Shown: one piece after another, positions 24,813-32,022 of the stretch
Position numbering within the stretch: the stretch's first letter is position 1
Layout of the letters: each line of letters starts with the position of its first letter
Source: an uncultured Akkermansia sp.
GTDB lineage: Bacteria; Verrucomicrobiota; Verrucomicrobiia; Verrucomicrobiales; Akkermansiaceae
Assembly: GCA_947628035.1 (NCBI GenBank)
Contig: CANQYL010000006.1
Location: 1 to 39,846 of the forward strand
Direction of reading: 5' to 3'
DNA: 39,846 nucleotides
Notes under the pieces: generated by a model
What the model was told of the DNA's origin: nothing
The model's database searches: none
The model's input: the letters and a program-made list of their open reading frames with translations, nothing else
Program-made: the position numbers and the translations under genes

Positions 24813-24841
24813 ATTCTAGTGCGGAGCGGTACTTTTGTCAA
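24813..24841 (-). promoter_or_regulatory. Near-consensus promoter of the RNA unit
   Basis: TTGACA (24836-24841), exactly 17-bp spacer, TAGAAT (24813-24818). This is the strongest sigma-70-type promoter in the window apart from tRNA-Glu. Confidence 0.75.
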
Positions 24842-25335
24842 CCTGATTTTCCTTGCAGCCCCACCGCGAGAAGTCTCAGACTTGTTTCTTTTGCACTGCC
24901 TCCGCTCAGCGTCCATGACCGCAGAGTAAACGCATTTGAGAGAAGCTCATCAACGGAGAGAATGCTCTTATTGACTGATATCATTGTTTATATGTACCAA
25001 AAACCATGACAACAAGCGGTCATCATGATGATGGCTTTCAAGACGCCTTCTCGTTCGCCAAATTCGCGGCGTTGCCGCCGAACTCCCCAAATCGTAATTC
25101 GTAAATCGAAAATTGACTCAGCGCCGCCCCATCGGCACTTCGCCCTTCGGGCAAAAGCTGCGCTTTTGTCTAACCAGCCTTACAGCCGTCGGCTGTCTTG
25201 TAAATAGGCAAACGCATTTCCTAATGCGGTTGCCCTACCCCCTCCCCGGCACAGCACTCGCGATTTTTTCCTCTCTCAAAAACACCTTCTCGAAGAAAGT
25301 GTAAAGCAAAAAATTCATAAAAATGCGATTTTTTC
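24842..25335. repeat. Gap filled by repeat mosaic
   Basis: No convincing gene. It holds the second copy (24918-25037) of the block at 15739-15858, an ATCGTAATTCGTAAATCG run (about 25089), the CAAAAGC-TGC-GCTTTTG hairpin (about 25149-25171) and the GGCAAACGCATT hairpin (25207-25234, one mismatch). Confidence 0.75.
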
Positions 25336-25363
25336 TTGGCTTTTCACAGAATTGCGCTAAAAT
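25336..25363 (+). promoter_or_regulatory. Promoter of hicAB
   Basis: TTGGCT (25336-25341), 16-bp spacer, TAAAAT (25358-25363), 6 bp before the hicA ATG, so the message should start at or next to the start codon. Confidence 0.6.
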
Positions 25364-25369
25364 GAAACC

Positions 25370-25609
25370 ATGACAACGAGGGACAAACTAGTGGAGAAAA
25401 TCATGAGCGGGACTCAAGATGGAAATGTCTCATTCGACGAATTAAAAAAATTCCTTGAAATGAAAGGGTACAAATTGAATCGAATCTCTGGATCCCATCA
25501 TATTTTCACTCGCGAAAAGTCTCAACCGTTCAACGTTCAACGCTTCGAAAACGGCAAAGCGAAACGCGCACAAATTCGCGAAGTTAGGCTGTATTTCATG
25601 AATGAATAA
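25370..25609 (+). CDS. hicA: HicA-type mRNA interferase toxin
   Basis: Toxin of a type II toxin-antitoxin pair; HicA proteins are small RNA-binding (dsRBD-like) ribonucleases that cleave mRNA. The 79 residues carry the family core: FDELKKFLEMKGYKLNRISG followed by SHHIFTRE with the catalytic His (His43/His44), then a basic tail. The N-terminus (about 18 residues) is longer than in minimal HicA proteins. It precedes hicB by 26 bp, the usual toxin-first order. Its promoter is 6 bp upstream, so translation probably starts from a leaderless mRNA. It sits alone in a repeat-rich gap, as expected for a mobile stabilising module. Confidence 0.88.
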   Translation: MTTRDKLVEKIMSGTQDGNVSFDELKKFLEMKGYKLNRISGSHHIFTREKSQPFNVQRFENGKAKRAQIREVRLYFMNE

Positions 25610-25635
25610 ACTCCAATCCATTTTCCTTCACCACT

Positions 25636-26010
25636 ATGAAAACCTACAACTACGACACCACCCTCGAATGGGACGAAGAAGATAAAACATGGGTAGCCAG
25701 AGTCCCGGCTCTGCCCGGCTGCATCGCCTTTGGCGATACTCAAGTCGACGCGCTGGAAGAGCTTCAAACGGCCATCCCCGAATGGATCGCCGCTGCACAG
25801 GAATCCGGCTTCCCGTACCGCGCGCCGGTCCCAGACATAGATGCTCTCAAAAAGGCGAGCAAACTTCTCAACATGACCGAGGTTGCTCGCGTGCTAGGAA
25901 TCGCCCCTCGCACCCTGCACTCACGCCTCAAAAACGGCACTCCATTCCGCGCCGGAGAAGCCGAAAAGCTGCGCGATGAGCTTGCCAAGCACTCCGTCGT
26001 TCTGGTCTGA
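25636..26010 (+). CDS. hicB: HicB-type antitoxin
   Basis: Antitoxin partner of HicA. The N-terminal half (residues 1-60) is the partially degraded RNase H-like HicB fold: YNYDTTLEWDEEDKTWVARV, PALPGCIAFGDTQVDALEEL, IPEWIAAAQESG. The C-terminal half (about 75-124) is a helix-turn-helix (LNMTEVARVLGIAPRTLHSR) that should bind the hicAB promoter for autoregulation. Length (124 residues) and position 26 bp after hicA are typical. Confidence 0.9.
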   Translation: MKTYNYDTTLEWDEEDKTWVARVPALPGCIAFGDTQVDALEELQTAIPEWIAAAQESGFPYRAPVPDIDALKKASKLLNMTEVARVLGIAPRTLHSRLKNGTPFRAGEAEKLRDELAKHSVVLV

Positions 26011-26038
26011 GCAATACCCCCAACAGACTCAACACCTG

Positions 26039-26146
26039 CTATTTTTTCTTCCCCAGGCATAGCTGCGCGCCGCCGTCTGCAATGCGACGAAGGAGTTTAA
26101 CTGCAATATCGGAGATCTTCGAATCGCCGTCCATGAGCTGCTTCAT
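26039..26146 (-). pseudogene. C-terminal gene fragment or very small ORF
   Basis: A 35-codon frame from the ATG at 26146, open upstream without a start to a stop near 26190. It reads GDSKISDIAVKLLRRIADGG then AQLCLGKKK, preceded in frame by TIVVTRYGDLDDV. The sequence looks protein-like and not like the surrounding repeats, suggesting the end of a gene lost when repeats or hicAB arrived. No family is recognised. Confidence 0.4.
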
Positions 26147-26321
26147 CACGTCGTCGAGGTCCCCGTACCGAGTAACGACAATGGTTGGTCATTCGTTGAG
26201 TTTGCGGGCGTCTCGCCCGTTGCTGCCTCCTCCATAGCCGCCGCGGTCCAACCCCGTACGCTCCCTTTCCCCTCCAATGTTCCTTTTTTCCCCCCCATGA
26301 TCGGGGACTCAAATCTGGTAG

Positions 26322-26393
26322 TACACGGGAAGGGACTCGAACCCCTGACCAACTGCGTGTAAAACAGCCGCTCTACCACTGAGCTACCCGTGC
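26322..26393 (-). tRNA. tRNA-Val (anticodon TAC)
   Basis: Cloverleaf of 72 nt on the - strand. The acceptor GCACGGG pairs with CCCGTGT (first pair G-T), discriminator A. The D arm is GCTCAGTGGTAGAGC. The anticodon stem GCTGT/GCAGT encloses TTTACAC with anticodon TAC. The T arm AGGGG-TTCGAGT-CCCTT fits. CCA is not encoded. Confidence 0.93.
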
Positions 26394-26459
26394 CTGATGG
26401 GGTGCATTCTACCATGCTCGATTGGGATTGCAAGACTAAATCGTGATAATTTTCTACGG

Positions 26460-26836
26460 GCTCAATCAATCCCACATCCGTCCCAAGAAAAACGCGATCC
26501 TAACACGCAGTTATCGCTGAATGATGCAACATAACTTATTGGTTATGTACGATGTACGATGGACGATGGACGATGTGAATTTTAGCGCGCTACGCGCGTT
26601 TTTGCGGAGCGAAAGTAAAACGAAGTTTTCGAGAATGAGGGCGGTGGGCGCCTAGCGGTGACTCGTCGGCACCACACTGCCTCCTTGCCCTTCGGGCAAA
26701 ATGCTCACGCATTTTGTCCAACCGCACTTACCGCCCGCTTCGCGTGCGCCCTACACGGGACCGTCGAGCGTCTTGTAAATCGTAAATAGGCAAACGCATT
26801 TCCAATGCGTTTGCCCCGGGGGAAGGTAATTTTTTC
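26460..26836. repeat. Gap filled by repeat mosaic upstream of lpxA
   Basis: No gene seen. It includes CACATCCGTCCCAAGAAAAA (26476), the CATAAC-TTATTG-GTTATG hairpin (26529-26546), TACGATGTACGATGGACGATG, GCGCGCTACGCGCG, a CAAAATG-CATTTTG hairpin (about 26697-26720), an inverted partial copy of the 80-bp block (about 26730-26765) and the GGCAAACGCATT hairpin (26789-26815). Confidence 0.75.
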
Positions 26837-26865
26837 TTGATGCTCGGGGGTGAAAGAGTTAGAAT
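26837..26865 (+). promoter_or_regulatory. Promoter of lpxA-gph
   Basis: TTGATG (26837-26842), 17-bp spacer, TAGAAT (26860-26865), 6 bp before the lpxA ATG. Confidence 0.65.
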
Positions 26866-26871
26866 GACCAC

Positions 26872-27654
26872 ATGGCGGAGATACATCCAACTGCTATTGT
26901 GGATCCCACGGCAGAAATTGCCGAAGACGTGAAGATCGGACCGTATTGCGTAGTGGAGGGGCATGTAAGGCTCGGCAAGGGCTGCGTGCTTCACAACCAC
27001 GTTGTACTCGGAGGTCCTTCCGTCTTCGGTGAACGGAATGAGTTTTTCCCTTTTGCTGTGATAGGACTTAAGTCTCAGGATTTGAAGTATAAGGGAGAGC
27101 CGACGTATCTGGAAGTAGGAGATGACAATGTGTTCCGCGAGAACTGCAACATCAACCGCTCCACGTCTCCGGAAACTAAGACCGTCATCGGCTCCCACAA
27201 TCTCTTCCTCATCAATTCGCACTGCGGACATGAATGCCGGGTGGGCAACCACTGCATCTTCTCGGGTTTCGCGGGAGTCGCGGGTCACTGCCACATCGGA
27301 GACTGGGCCATCTTAGGCGGGTTTGCAGCTCTGCATCAGTTCGTGCGCGTAGGGGAGCACGCCATGATCGGCGGCTGTGCACGGGTCGCCCAAGATGTGC
27401 CTCCCTACATGATCGCCGAAGGGTTCCCCGCCATGGTTCGTGCCGTAAACAGTATCGGTCTGCAGCGCCGCGGTGTGTCAGATGAAGATGTGCAGGCGAT
27501 TAAATTCGCATACCGTAAACTTTTCCTCCACAAAGGGTGCAATATCCACGAAGGCATGGAATCTATCCTGGCTGATGAGCAATACGGTAAAAATACCATG
27601 GTCAACAACCTCATCCGCTTCCTCAAAGAATCCGAACGCGGCTTCCTGCACTGA
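26872..27654 (+). CDS. lpxA: UDP-N-acetylglucosamine O-acyltransferase
   Basis: First enzyme of lipid A synthesis, moving a hydroxyacyl chain from ACP to UDP-GlcNAc; it marks a Gram-negative envelope. It has 260 residues, the usual length. The N-terminal left-handed beta-helix of hexapeptide repeats starts IHPTAIVDPTAEIAEDVKIG, and the catalytic-His region is LINSHCGHECRVGNHC, followed by GGFAALHQFVRVGEHAMIGG. The C-terminal helical part begins at VNSIGLQRRGVS. The -10 is 6 bp before the ATG and no Shine-Dalgarno fits, which predicts a leaderless message. The stop overlaps the gph start by one base. Other lpx genes are not adjacent. Confidence 0.95.
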   Translation: MAEIHPTAIVDPTAEIAEDVKIGPYCVVEGHVRLGKGCVLHNHVVLGGPSVFGERNEFFPFAVIGLKSQDLKYKGEPTYLEVGDDNVFRENCNINRSTSPETKTVIGSHNLFLINSHCGHECRVGNHCIFSGFAGVAGHCHIGDWAILGGFAALHQFVRVGEHAMIGGCARVAQDVPPYMIAEGFPAMVRAVNSIGLQRRGVSDEDVQAIKFAYRKLFLHKGCNIHEGMESILADEQYGKNTMVNNLIRFLKESERGFLH

Positions 27655-28316
27655 TGCGCCGGTATATCGTCTTTGACCTCGACGGAACCTTGGCAAACAC
27701 CTTGCCGGGCATAGCAGCAGGAGTGAACCGCGCCTTGGTTTGTCTCCACCGCGCAGCTCTGAGTGAGACCGCCGTGCGCGGCATGATCGGTCGTGGAGCG
27801 CGTAATCTTTGCGCCCAGGCGATAGGATACCCGGACGCGGATTCTGCCCCGGCTGACTTGCTGGACGAAGTACACGAACTCTTCCGACGCGAATACCCGC
27901 ATTGTTGGCGCGGAAGAGCCTCCCAACCCTATCCCGGCATGGCAGACCTCCTGCGGGAACTGGCAGACAACCAGGCGCACCTTGCCGTTCTTTCCAACAA
28001 ACCGCACGATGTCACGCTCCCCATGGTGCAAGAGCTTTTTCCCGGTGTTCCGTGGAATCCTGTCATGGGCTTTTCCGGTGTCTTTCCGCGCAAACCGGCA
28101 CCGGACTCTCTGCTGCACATAGCGGCGAGATGGAAGGTTTCGGCGCAGGATGTGACCCTTGTCGGTGATTCCCTGTACGACGCGAACACGGCTCAAAACG
28201 CCGGCTGCAAACTCGTGCTGGTGAGCTGGGGCTACGCGGTGATTGAGACTCTTGAGGCTACCGGACAACCTCTGGTACATTCCGTGCGCGATCTGCGGGA
28301 ATTACTCCTGAGGTGA
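27654..28316 (+). CDS. gph: HAD-family phosphatase (phosphoglycolate phosphatase-like)
   Basis: Haloacid-dehalogenase-superfamily phosphatase of 220 residues, probably a Gph/PGP-type housekeeping enzyme. Motif I is FDLDGTLANT (nucleophile Asp8, acid/base Asp10), the helical cap spans about 15-85, motif II is VLSNKPH, motif III is the Lys in PRKPAPDS, and motif IV is LVGDSLYD. It starts within the lpxA stop (TGATG), so translation is coupled. The exact substrate cannot be read from sequence. It converges on rlmH with a 1-bp gap. Confidence 0.85.
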   Translation: MRRYIVFDLDGTLANTLPGIAAGVNRALVCLHRAALSETAVRGMIGRGARNLCAQAIGYPDADSAPADLLDEVHELFRREYPHCWRGRASQPYPGMADLLRELADNQAHLAVLSNKPHDVTLPMVQELFPGVPWNPVMGFSGVFPRKPAPDSLLHIAARWKVSAQDVTLVGDSLYDANTAQNAGCKLVLVSWGYAVIETLEATGQPLVHSVRDLRELLLR

Positions 28317-28317
28317 T

Positions 28318-28761
28318 TTAGTCACGGTGGTAAGGCGTTCCCGCCAACAGGGTACGGATACGATAAATCTGTTCCAGCAACACCACGAGGGCTAGCTCGT
28401 GCTGCATGGTATGCCGTCCCAAAGAAATGACAAAGTCGCAAGCCTCCCGCAACCGTTCGCTGTGTCCATCCGCCGCACCGATAAGGAAAGCAACCCGCTT
28501 GACCGAGTGAAGCTCCCAGTCACGCCACTTCGCTTCCATCTCGCGGGTGGACCAATTTTCTCCCCTCTCATCCAAAGCAACGCGCAGGCAACCCTCACTG
28601 GCGCTCAGGAGTCTCTCGCCTACTCTCTCCGCCCCACCGCTGTCTTTGACATACTGCACCTGTACCCCACCGTACGGATGAAGCCGGCGAATGTACAGCT
28701 CTGCTCCATCCCTAGCATAAGGGAGCGAGGGCTTACCACCTGCTAATACGACAACATCCAT
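28318..28761 (-). CDS. rlmH: 23S rRNA m3-pseudouridine1915 methyltransferase
   Basis: SPOUT-class methyltransferase acting on helix 69 of 23S rRNA in assembled ribosomes. From the ATG at 28761 it has 147 residues, close to the normal length. Family blocks are YIRRLHPYGG, LRVALDERGENWSTREMEAK, the SAM-knot AFLIGAADGHSERLRE, and SLGRHTMQHELALVVLLEQIYR with the closing PYHRD. A longer in-frame TTG start at 28791 lies inside the SRP RNA and is rejected. The gene follows the SRP RNA terminator by 5 bp, so it may depend on read-through from that promoter. Confidence 0.93.
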   Translation of the reverse strand: MDVVVLAGGKPSLPYARDGAELYIRRLHPYGGVQVQYVKDSGGAERVGERLLSASEGCLRVALDERGENWSTREMEAKWRDWELHSVKRVAFLIGAADGHSERLREACDFVISLGRHTMQHELALVVLLEQIYRIRTLLAGTPYHRD

Positions 28762-28765
28762 AAAC

Positions 28766-28866
28766 AAAAACCGCCGAAGCTGACCCGACAAATGAGGTCC
28801 GAATACCGTTGCTACCTCTCGGTCCTGGCGGGGTTTTTCGGCCGCACTTCCGGGGGCTCCGGCGGC
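28766..28866 (-). ncRNA. ffs: Signal recognition particle RNA (small bacterial type)
   Basis: On the - strand the RNA holds the universal domain IV: CAGGACC-GAGA-GGTAGCA (28810-28827 region), with a GNRA tetraloop and the AGCA asymmetric loop strand that binds Ffh. The 5' arm CCGCCGGAG (28857-28865) pairs with the 3' arm CTTCGGCGG (28771-28779), followed by TTTTT (28766-28770), giving a single long hairpin of about 100 nt with its own terminator. A promoter lies just upstream. The identification rests on the domain IV motif plus the closing stem. Confidence 0.88.
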
Positions 28867-28872
28867 ATGCGC

Positions 28873-28902
28873 ATTCTGCCATAATCATGACTGATCAGTC
28901 AA
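28873..28902 (-). promoter_or_regulatory. Promoter of SRP RNA
   Basis: TTGACT (28897-28902), 18-bp spacer, CAGAAT (28873-28878). Transcription would start near 28866, at the 5' arm of the closing stem. Confidence 0.65.
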
Positions 28903-28929
28903 GCCGAATTTCTTCATACGCCCCATTCC

Positions 28930-29327
28930 GCAATCGGACAAAAATGAGTGTACCGAACGGGGAAAAGAGGGCAAGGGATTTATCATTTGGACAAAAATAG
29001 CGTACCATAATGTCTGTATGGTAAACACAGACAAAAAACAAGGAGCCACTGTAAGCACGTCGTACACGCACGCAATCCGTACAAGATGCTGCCTCTTTCA
29101 CGAAGAGAGCATGACAATTCGTTATTGCCCTTGAATGATCACAAAATTACTGATGACCTCACGTGTCCCAATAAAATCTTCTCCGAGCTCATTCAACCCA
29201 TCCCCTGTGCGTTTTGTCCTGTACGATTTGGGCAAAGTCAGCAAAGCCCCCGAGGGCTTTCACATTTCCCGCGCCTCTGGCGCACTAGCATCCATATCGT
29301 AAATCGTAAATAGAATTGTGGTAACAC
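28930..29327. repeat. Repeat-rich gap between SRP RNA and thiE
   Basis: No gene seen. GGACAAAAATGAGTGTACC (28938) and GGACAAAAATAGCGTACC (28990) are direct repeats about 52 bp apart; a related pair lies at 37980-38060. Downstream are CCCAATAAAATCTTCTCCGAG (29167), GCCCCCGAGGGC, CGCGCCTCTGGCGC and ATCGTAA heptamers (29298). Confidence 0.7.
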
Positions 29328-29356
29328 TTGCCAACCGAGGGACAGCGTGGTAGAGT
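29328..29356 (+). promoter_or_regulatory. Promoter of thiE-mnmA
   Basis: TTGCCA (29328-29333), 17-bp spacer, TAGAGT (29351-29356), 6 bp before the thiE ATG. Confidence 0.65.
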
Positions 29357-29362
29357 GAAGAA

Positions 29363-30001
29363 ATGAAGGAAGTGCTGGCAACGAGTCGTTTGTATGGCAT
29401 CGTGGACTTGGGGTATGTGGCTGCAAGTGAGGCGCTGCTGTGCGCACGCGAATTGATGGACGGTGGCGTGCGCATTCTACAGCTACGAGCAAAGGGGGTG
29501 GCACTCCCACAGGTGGAAGAGCTGGGGAGAGCGTTGCAGGCGGAGTGCCGGGAGCGCGGCTCCCTCTTCGTGCTGAACGACTACCCCGAGCTCGCCGCCG
29601 AGATTGAGGCAGATGCCGTACACGTGGGGCAGGACGCCGGTGAGCTGGCGGAAGTGCGACGCATGGTAGGAGACAAAATGCTCATCGGTCGATCAACGCA
29701 TAGTTTGGAACAAGTAAAACGAGCCAAAGAGGAGGGGGCGGATTACATAGGCTACGGACCCCTCTTCCCTACGGCGACCAAGCCGGGGAGACCGGCCGTC
29801 GGGACGGCGGGAATAGCTCCGGCGCAGGAAATCGCGGGAGAGATGCCCGTGTTTTGCATCGGAGGAGTGAATGAATCAACCCTGCCCGAAGTGCTGTCAG
29901 CCGGGGCGCGTCGAGTGGTCGTTGTCTCGTGGCTCCTGCAACAGACGGATCGGACAGCGGCGGCGAGGAAACTGCTTCAACAAATCAAACATTCTTCCTG
30001 A
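29363..30001 (+). CDS. thiE: Thiamine-phosphate synthase
   Basis: TIM-barrel enzyme joining HMP-PP and thiazole phosphate to thiamine phosphate. It has 212 residues. Family landmarks are LYGIVDLGY, GGVRILQLRAKG, LFVLNDYPELA, ADAVHVGQDA, LIGRSTHSLEQ, ADYIGYGPLFPTATKPG (pyrophosphate-loop region), and VFCIGGVNE. No TPP riboswitch is seen upstream; the -10 lies only 6 bp before the ATG, leaving no room for one. It is followed 9 bp later by mnmA in the same operon. The other thi genes are absent here. Confidence 0.94.
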   Translation: MKEVLATSRLYGIVDLGYVAASEALLCARELMDGGVRILQLRAKGVALPQVEELGRALQAECRERGSLFVLNDYPELAAEIEADAVHVGQDAGELAEVRRMVGDKMLIGRSTHSLEQVKRAKEEGADYIGYGPLFPTATKPGRPAVGTAGIAPAQEIAGEMPVFCIGGVNESTLPEVLSAGARRVVVVSWLLQQTDRTAAARKLLQQIKHSS

Positions 30002-30010
30002 GGACGCACC

Positions 30011-31105
30011 ATGGCACGAATCTTGGCAGCGATGAGCGGCGGGGTGGACAGCGCGGTGGCAGCGGCGCTGCTCGTGCAGCAGGGACACGAGGTTGTGGCT
30101 GCCTACATGAAGAATTGGACGAATGAGGAAGGAATCCCCGGCGAGTGCCCGTGGGAGCAGGATATCCGCGACTCTCGCGCCGTCTGTGCCAAACTGGGCA
30201 TTGAACTGCGTGTGGTGGATCTCGTGGAGCAATACCGCAAGCGCATCGTGGACTACCTGCTGGAAGGTTACCGCGCCGGCGCCACACCGAATCCGGATGT
30301 ACTCTGCAACCGGGAAATGAAGTTCGGTGTCCTTCTCCATTATGCGCTTGAGCAGGGTTTTGAAAGTGTCGCCACCGGTCACTACGCGCAGCGGGAGGAC
30401 GCGGCGGACGGCGAGAGTTACATCCTGCGCGGGGCAGATCCGAACAAGGACCAATCCTATTTTTTGGCGCTCATGCGCGGGGATCAGATATCCCGAGCTC
30501 TCTTCCCCATAGGACACCTCACCAAACCCCAAGTGCGCGAGCTGGCGCGGGAGTACGATCTACCGAACGCGGCAAAGAAGGATTCCCAAGGCATCTGCTT
30601 CATCGGCAAGGTAAAGATGAGCGATTTCCTGCGTCACTACATCCCGGATTCACCGGGCGATATCGTGGATGTGCATGGCAAGGTGCTGGGTCGCCATCCG
30701 GGTCTGCACCTTTTCACCATCGGACAACGCAAGGGGCACCATGTCGCCTCCCCCATCGAAGGCATCGCGTACGTCGTCGTCGGCAAGGATCTCGCGCACA
30801 ACCGACTCATCGTCGGTTACGAGTCGCCGGACACACCCGGCCTGTACTCCACCGGCGCCACGGTCGGAAGTATCTCCAACACGCGCGTTCCCCTGCCGGA
30901 ACGCGTACTCGTGCAACCCCGCTACCGCACCCCCGCCGTACCCGCCAACTGCCAATACCTCTCACCCCATCGCGTGCAGCTCACGTTTGATTCCCCTGTT
31001 CGTGCTCTCTCTCCGGGTCAGGTATGCGCCTTCTATGATAGAGAATCTCCGGGAGGAGCGAGACTCCTGGGGGGCGGGTTCTTTGAGGAATGCGTGACGC
31101 GGTGA
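30011..31105 (+). CDS. mnmA: tRNA-specific 2-thiouridylase
   Basis: Thiolates uridine 34 of tRNA-Lys, -Glu and -Gln. It has 364 residues with the PP-loop ATPase motif AAMSGGVDSAVAA at the N-terminus, NPDVLCNREMKFG with the first catalytic Cys, GHYAQ, NKDQSYFLA, DSQGICFIGK with the second Cys, GQRKGHHVA and the C-terminal beta barrel (SPGQVCAFYD). It is 9 bp downstream of thiE, so co-transcribed. tRNA-Glu, one of its substrates, is encoded elsewhere in this window. Confidence 0.96.
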   Translation: MARILAAMSGGVDSAVAAALLVQQGHEVVAAYMKNWTNEEGIPGECPWEQDIRDSRAVCAKLGIELRVVDLVEQYRKRIVDYLLEGYRAGATPNPDVLCNREMKFGVLLHYALEQGFESVATGHYAQREDAADGESYILRGADPNKDQSYFLALMRGDQISRALFPIGHLTKPQVRELAREYDLPNAAKKDSQGICFIGKVKMSDFLRHYIPDSPGDIVDVHGKVLGRHPGLHLFTIGQRKGHHVASPIEGIAYVVVGKDLAHNRLIVGYESPDTPGLYSTGATVGSISNTRVPLPERVLVQPRYRTPAVPANCQYLSPHRVQLTFDSPVRALSPGQVCAFYDRESPGGARLLGGGFFEECVTR

Positions 31106-31495
31106 GTCCGGAAAACCTGTCCTGACATCAGACGCCTCCCTCCTCTACATTCTGTCGAAACGCATCACCACATCTGCCCCAATAAAATTTCTCCGGTCTC
31201 ATTCAACCCATTCTCCATGTGTTTCATGGACGATTCGTCATAGCAGTACACCCAGCATGGCATATCTCCGGTTGCTTTCCTCACAAAAAACATCCACGAA
31301 CTTTCCCCACCATCGATGCTCGGCATCGCATATCCCGCGCGTAGCGCGCGAATTCCCAACATCGTCCATAGTCCATAGTCCATAGTCCATCGTACATAAC
31401 CAATTAGTTATGCTACATTGTCTGCCGATAACAGCATATTGATATCTCTCTTCTTGGGACGGATGTGGCGCATCACAGCAGGCGTGAATTTCGTT
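31106..31495. repeat. Gap filled by repeat mosaic
   Basis: No gene seen. It includes CCCCAATAAAATTTCTCCGG (31179), CCGCGCGTAGCGCGCG, three CCATAGT heptamers plus one CCATCGT (31363-31390), a CATAAC-CAATTA-GTTATG hairpin (about 31396-31413) and TTGGGACGGATGTGG (31454). Confidence 0.75.
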
Positions 31496-31524
31496 TTGCA
31501 ATCCCCTGGGGCGTGTGGTATAGT
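31496..31524 (+). promoter_or_regulatory. Promoter of the asnC-like operon
   Basis: TTGCAA (31496-31501), 17-bp spacer, TATAGT (31519-31524), 9 bp before the ATG. Confidence 0.7.
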
Positions 31525-31533
31525 GAGCGCACG

Positions 31534-32010
31534 ATGACACAGGAAGCATTACTCAGCATACTGGAGAGGGATGCGCGGCTCAGCGACCGGCAGATAGCCG
31601 AGTTGCTGGGAGCCACGGAAAAGGAGGTGAGTTCTGCCCGCGCCGAGCTGGAAAAAGCCGGCAAAATTGTCGGTTACCGCACCATTCTGAATGAGGATCG
31701 TGAAGGTGTCTCCGCCTTTATTGAGGTGCGCTGCACACCGGAACGCGGCGGTGGCTTCAATCGACTCGCCCAGCGCATCGCACGCTTCAGCGAGGTGAAG
31801 AGTTGTTACCTGATGTCCGGCGGATATGACCTGCTGGTGATGGTGGAGGCAAGCGATCTGATGGAGGTGGCACGTTTTGTGAGCGACAAGCTCTCCAGCC
31901 TGGAGGGCGTGCTCTCCACTTCCACGCACTTCCGCTTGAAAACCTACAAGATGCACGGTCTCCTCTTTGAGGAACCCATGAGTCCGGAACGCATCAGCAT
32001 AGCCCCCTAA
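31534..32010 (+). CDS. Lrp/AsnC-family transcriptional regulator
   Basis: Feast/famine regulator of 158 residues. The N-terminal helix-turn-helix (about 1-50) reads LLSILERDARLSDRQIAELL, ATEKEVSSARAELEKAG, IVGYRTILN. The C-terminal RAM domain (about 65-140) that binds amino acids reads AFIEVRCTPE, VKSCYLMSGGYDLLVMVEA, DKLSSLEGVLSTSTHF. It lies 12 bp upstream of an aminotransferase gene, an arrangement often seen when the regulator senses the enzyme's amino acid. The ATG at 31534 is only 9 bp from the -10, so the leader is 2-3 nt at most. Confidence 0.92.
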   Translation: MTQEALLSILERDARLSDRQIAELLGATEKEVSSARAELEKAGKIVGYRTILNEDREGVSAFIEVRCTPERGGGFNRLAQRIARFSEVKSCYLMSGGYDLLVMVEASDLMEVARFVSDKLSSLEGVLSTSTHFRLKTYKMHGLLFEEPMSPERISIAP

Positions 32011-32022
32011 CCTTCTACCACG

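Noticed and set aside
24611..25009. 132-codon + strand ORF
   Set aside because: It is antisense to two intrinsic terminators and a strong promoter, and its end is the dispersed 120-bp repeat.
28762..28791. TTG start extending rlmH by ten codons
   Set aside because: It lies inside the SRP RNA closing stem, and homologues start at the MDVVV-type position.
29086..29362. TPP riboswitch upstream of thiE
   Set aside because: No CUGAGA-type core motif, and the promoter is only 6 bp from the ATG.
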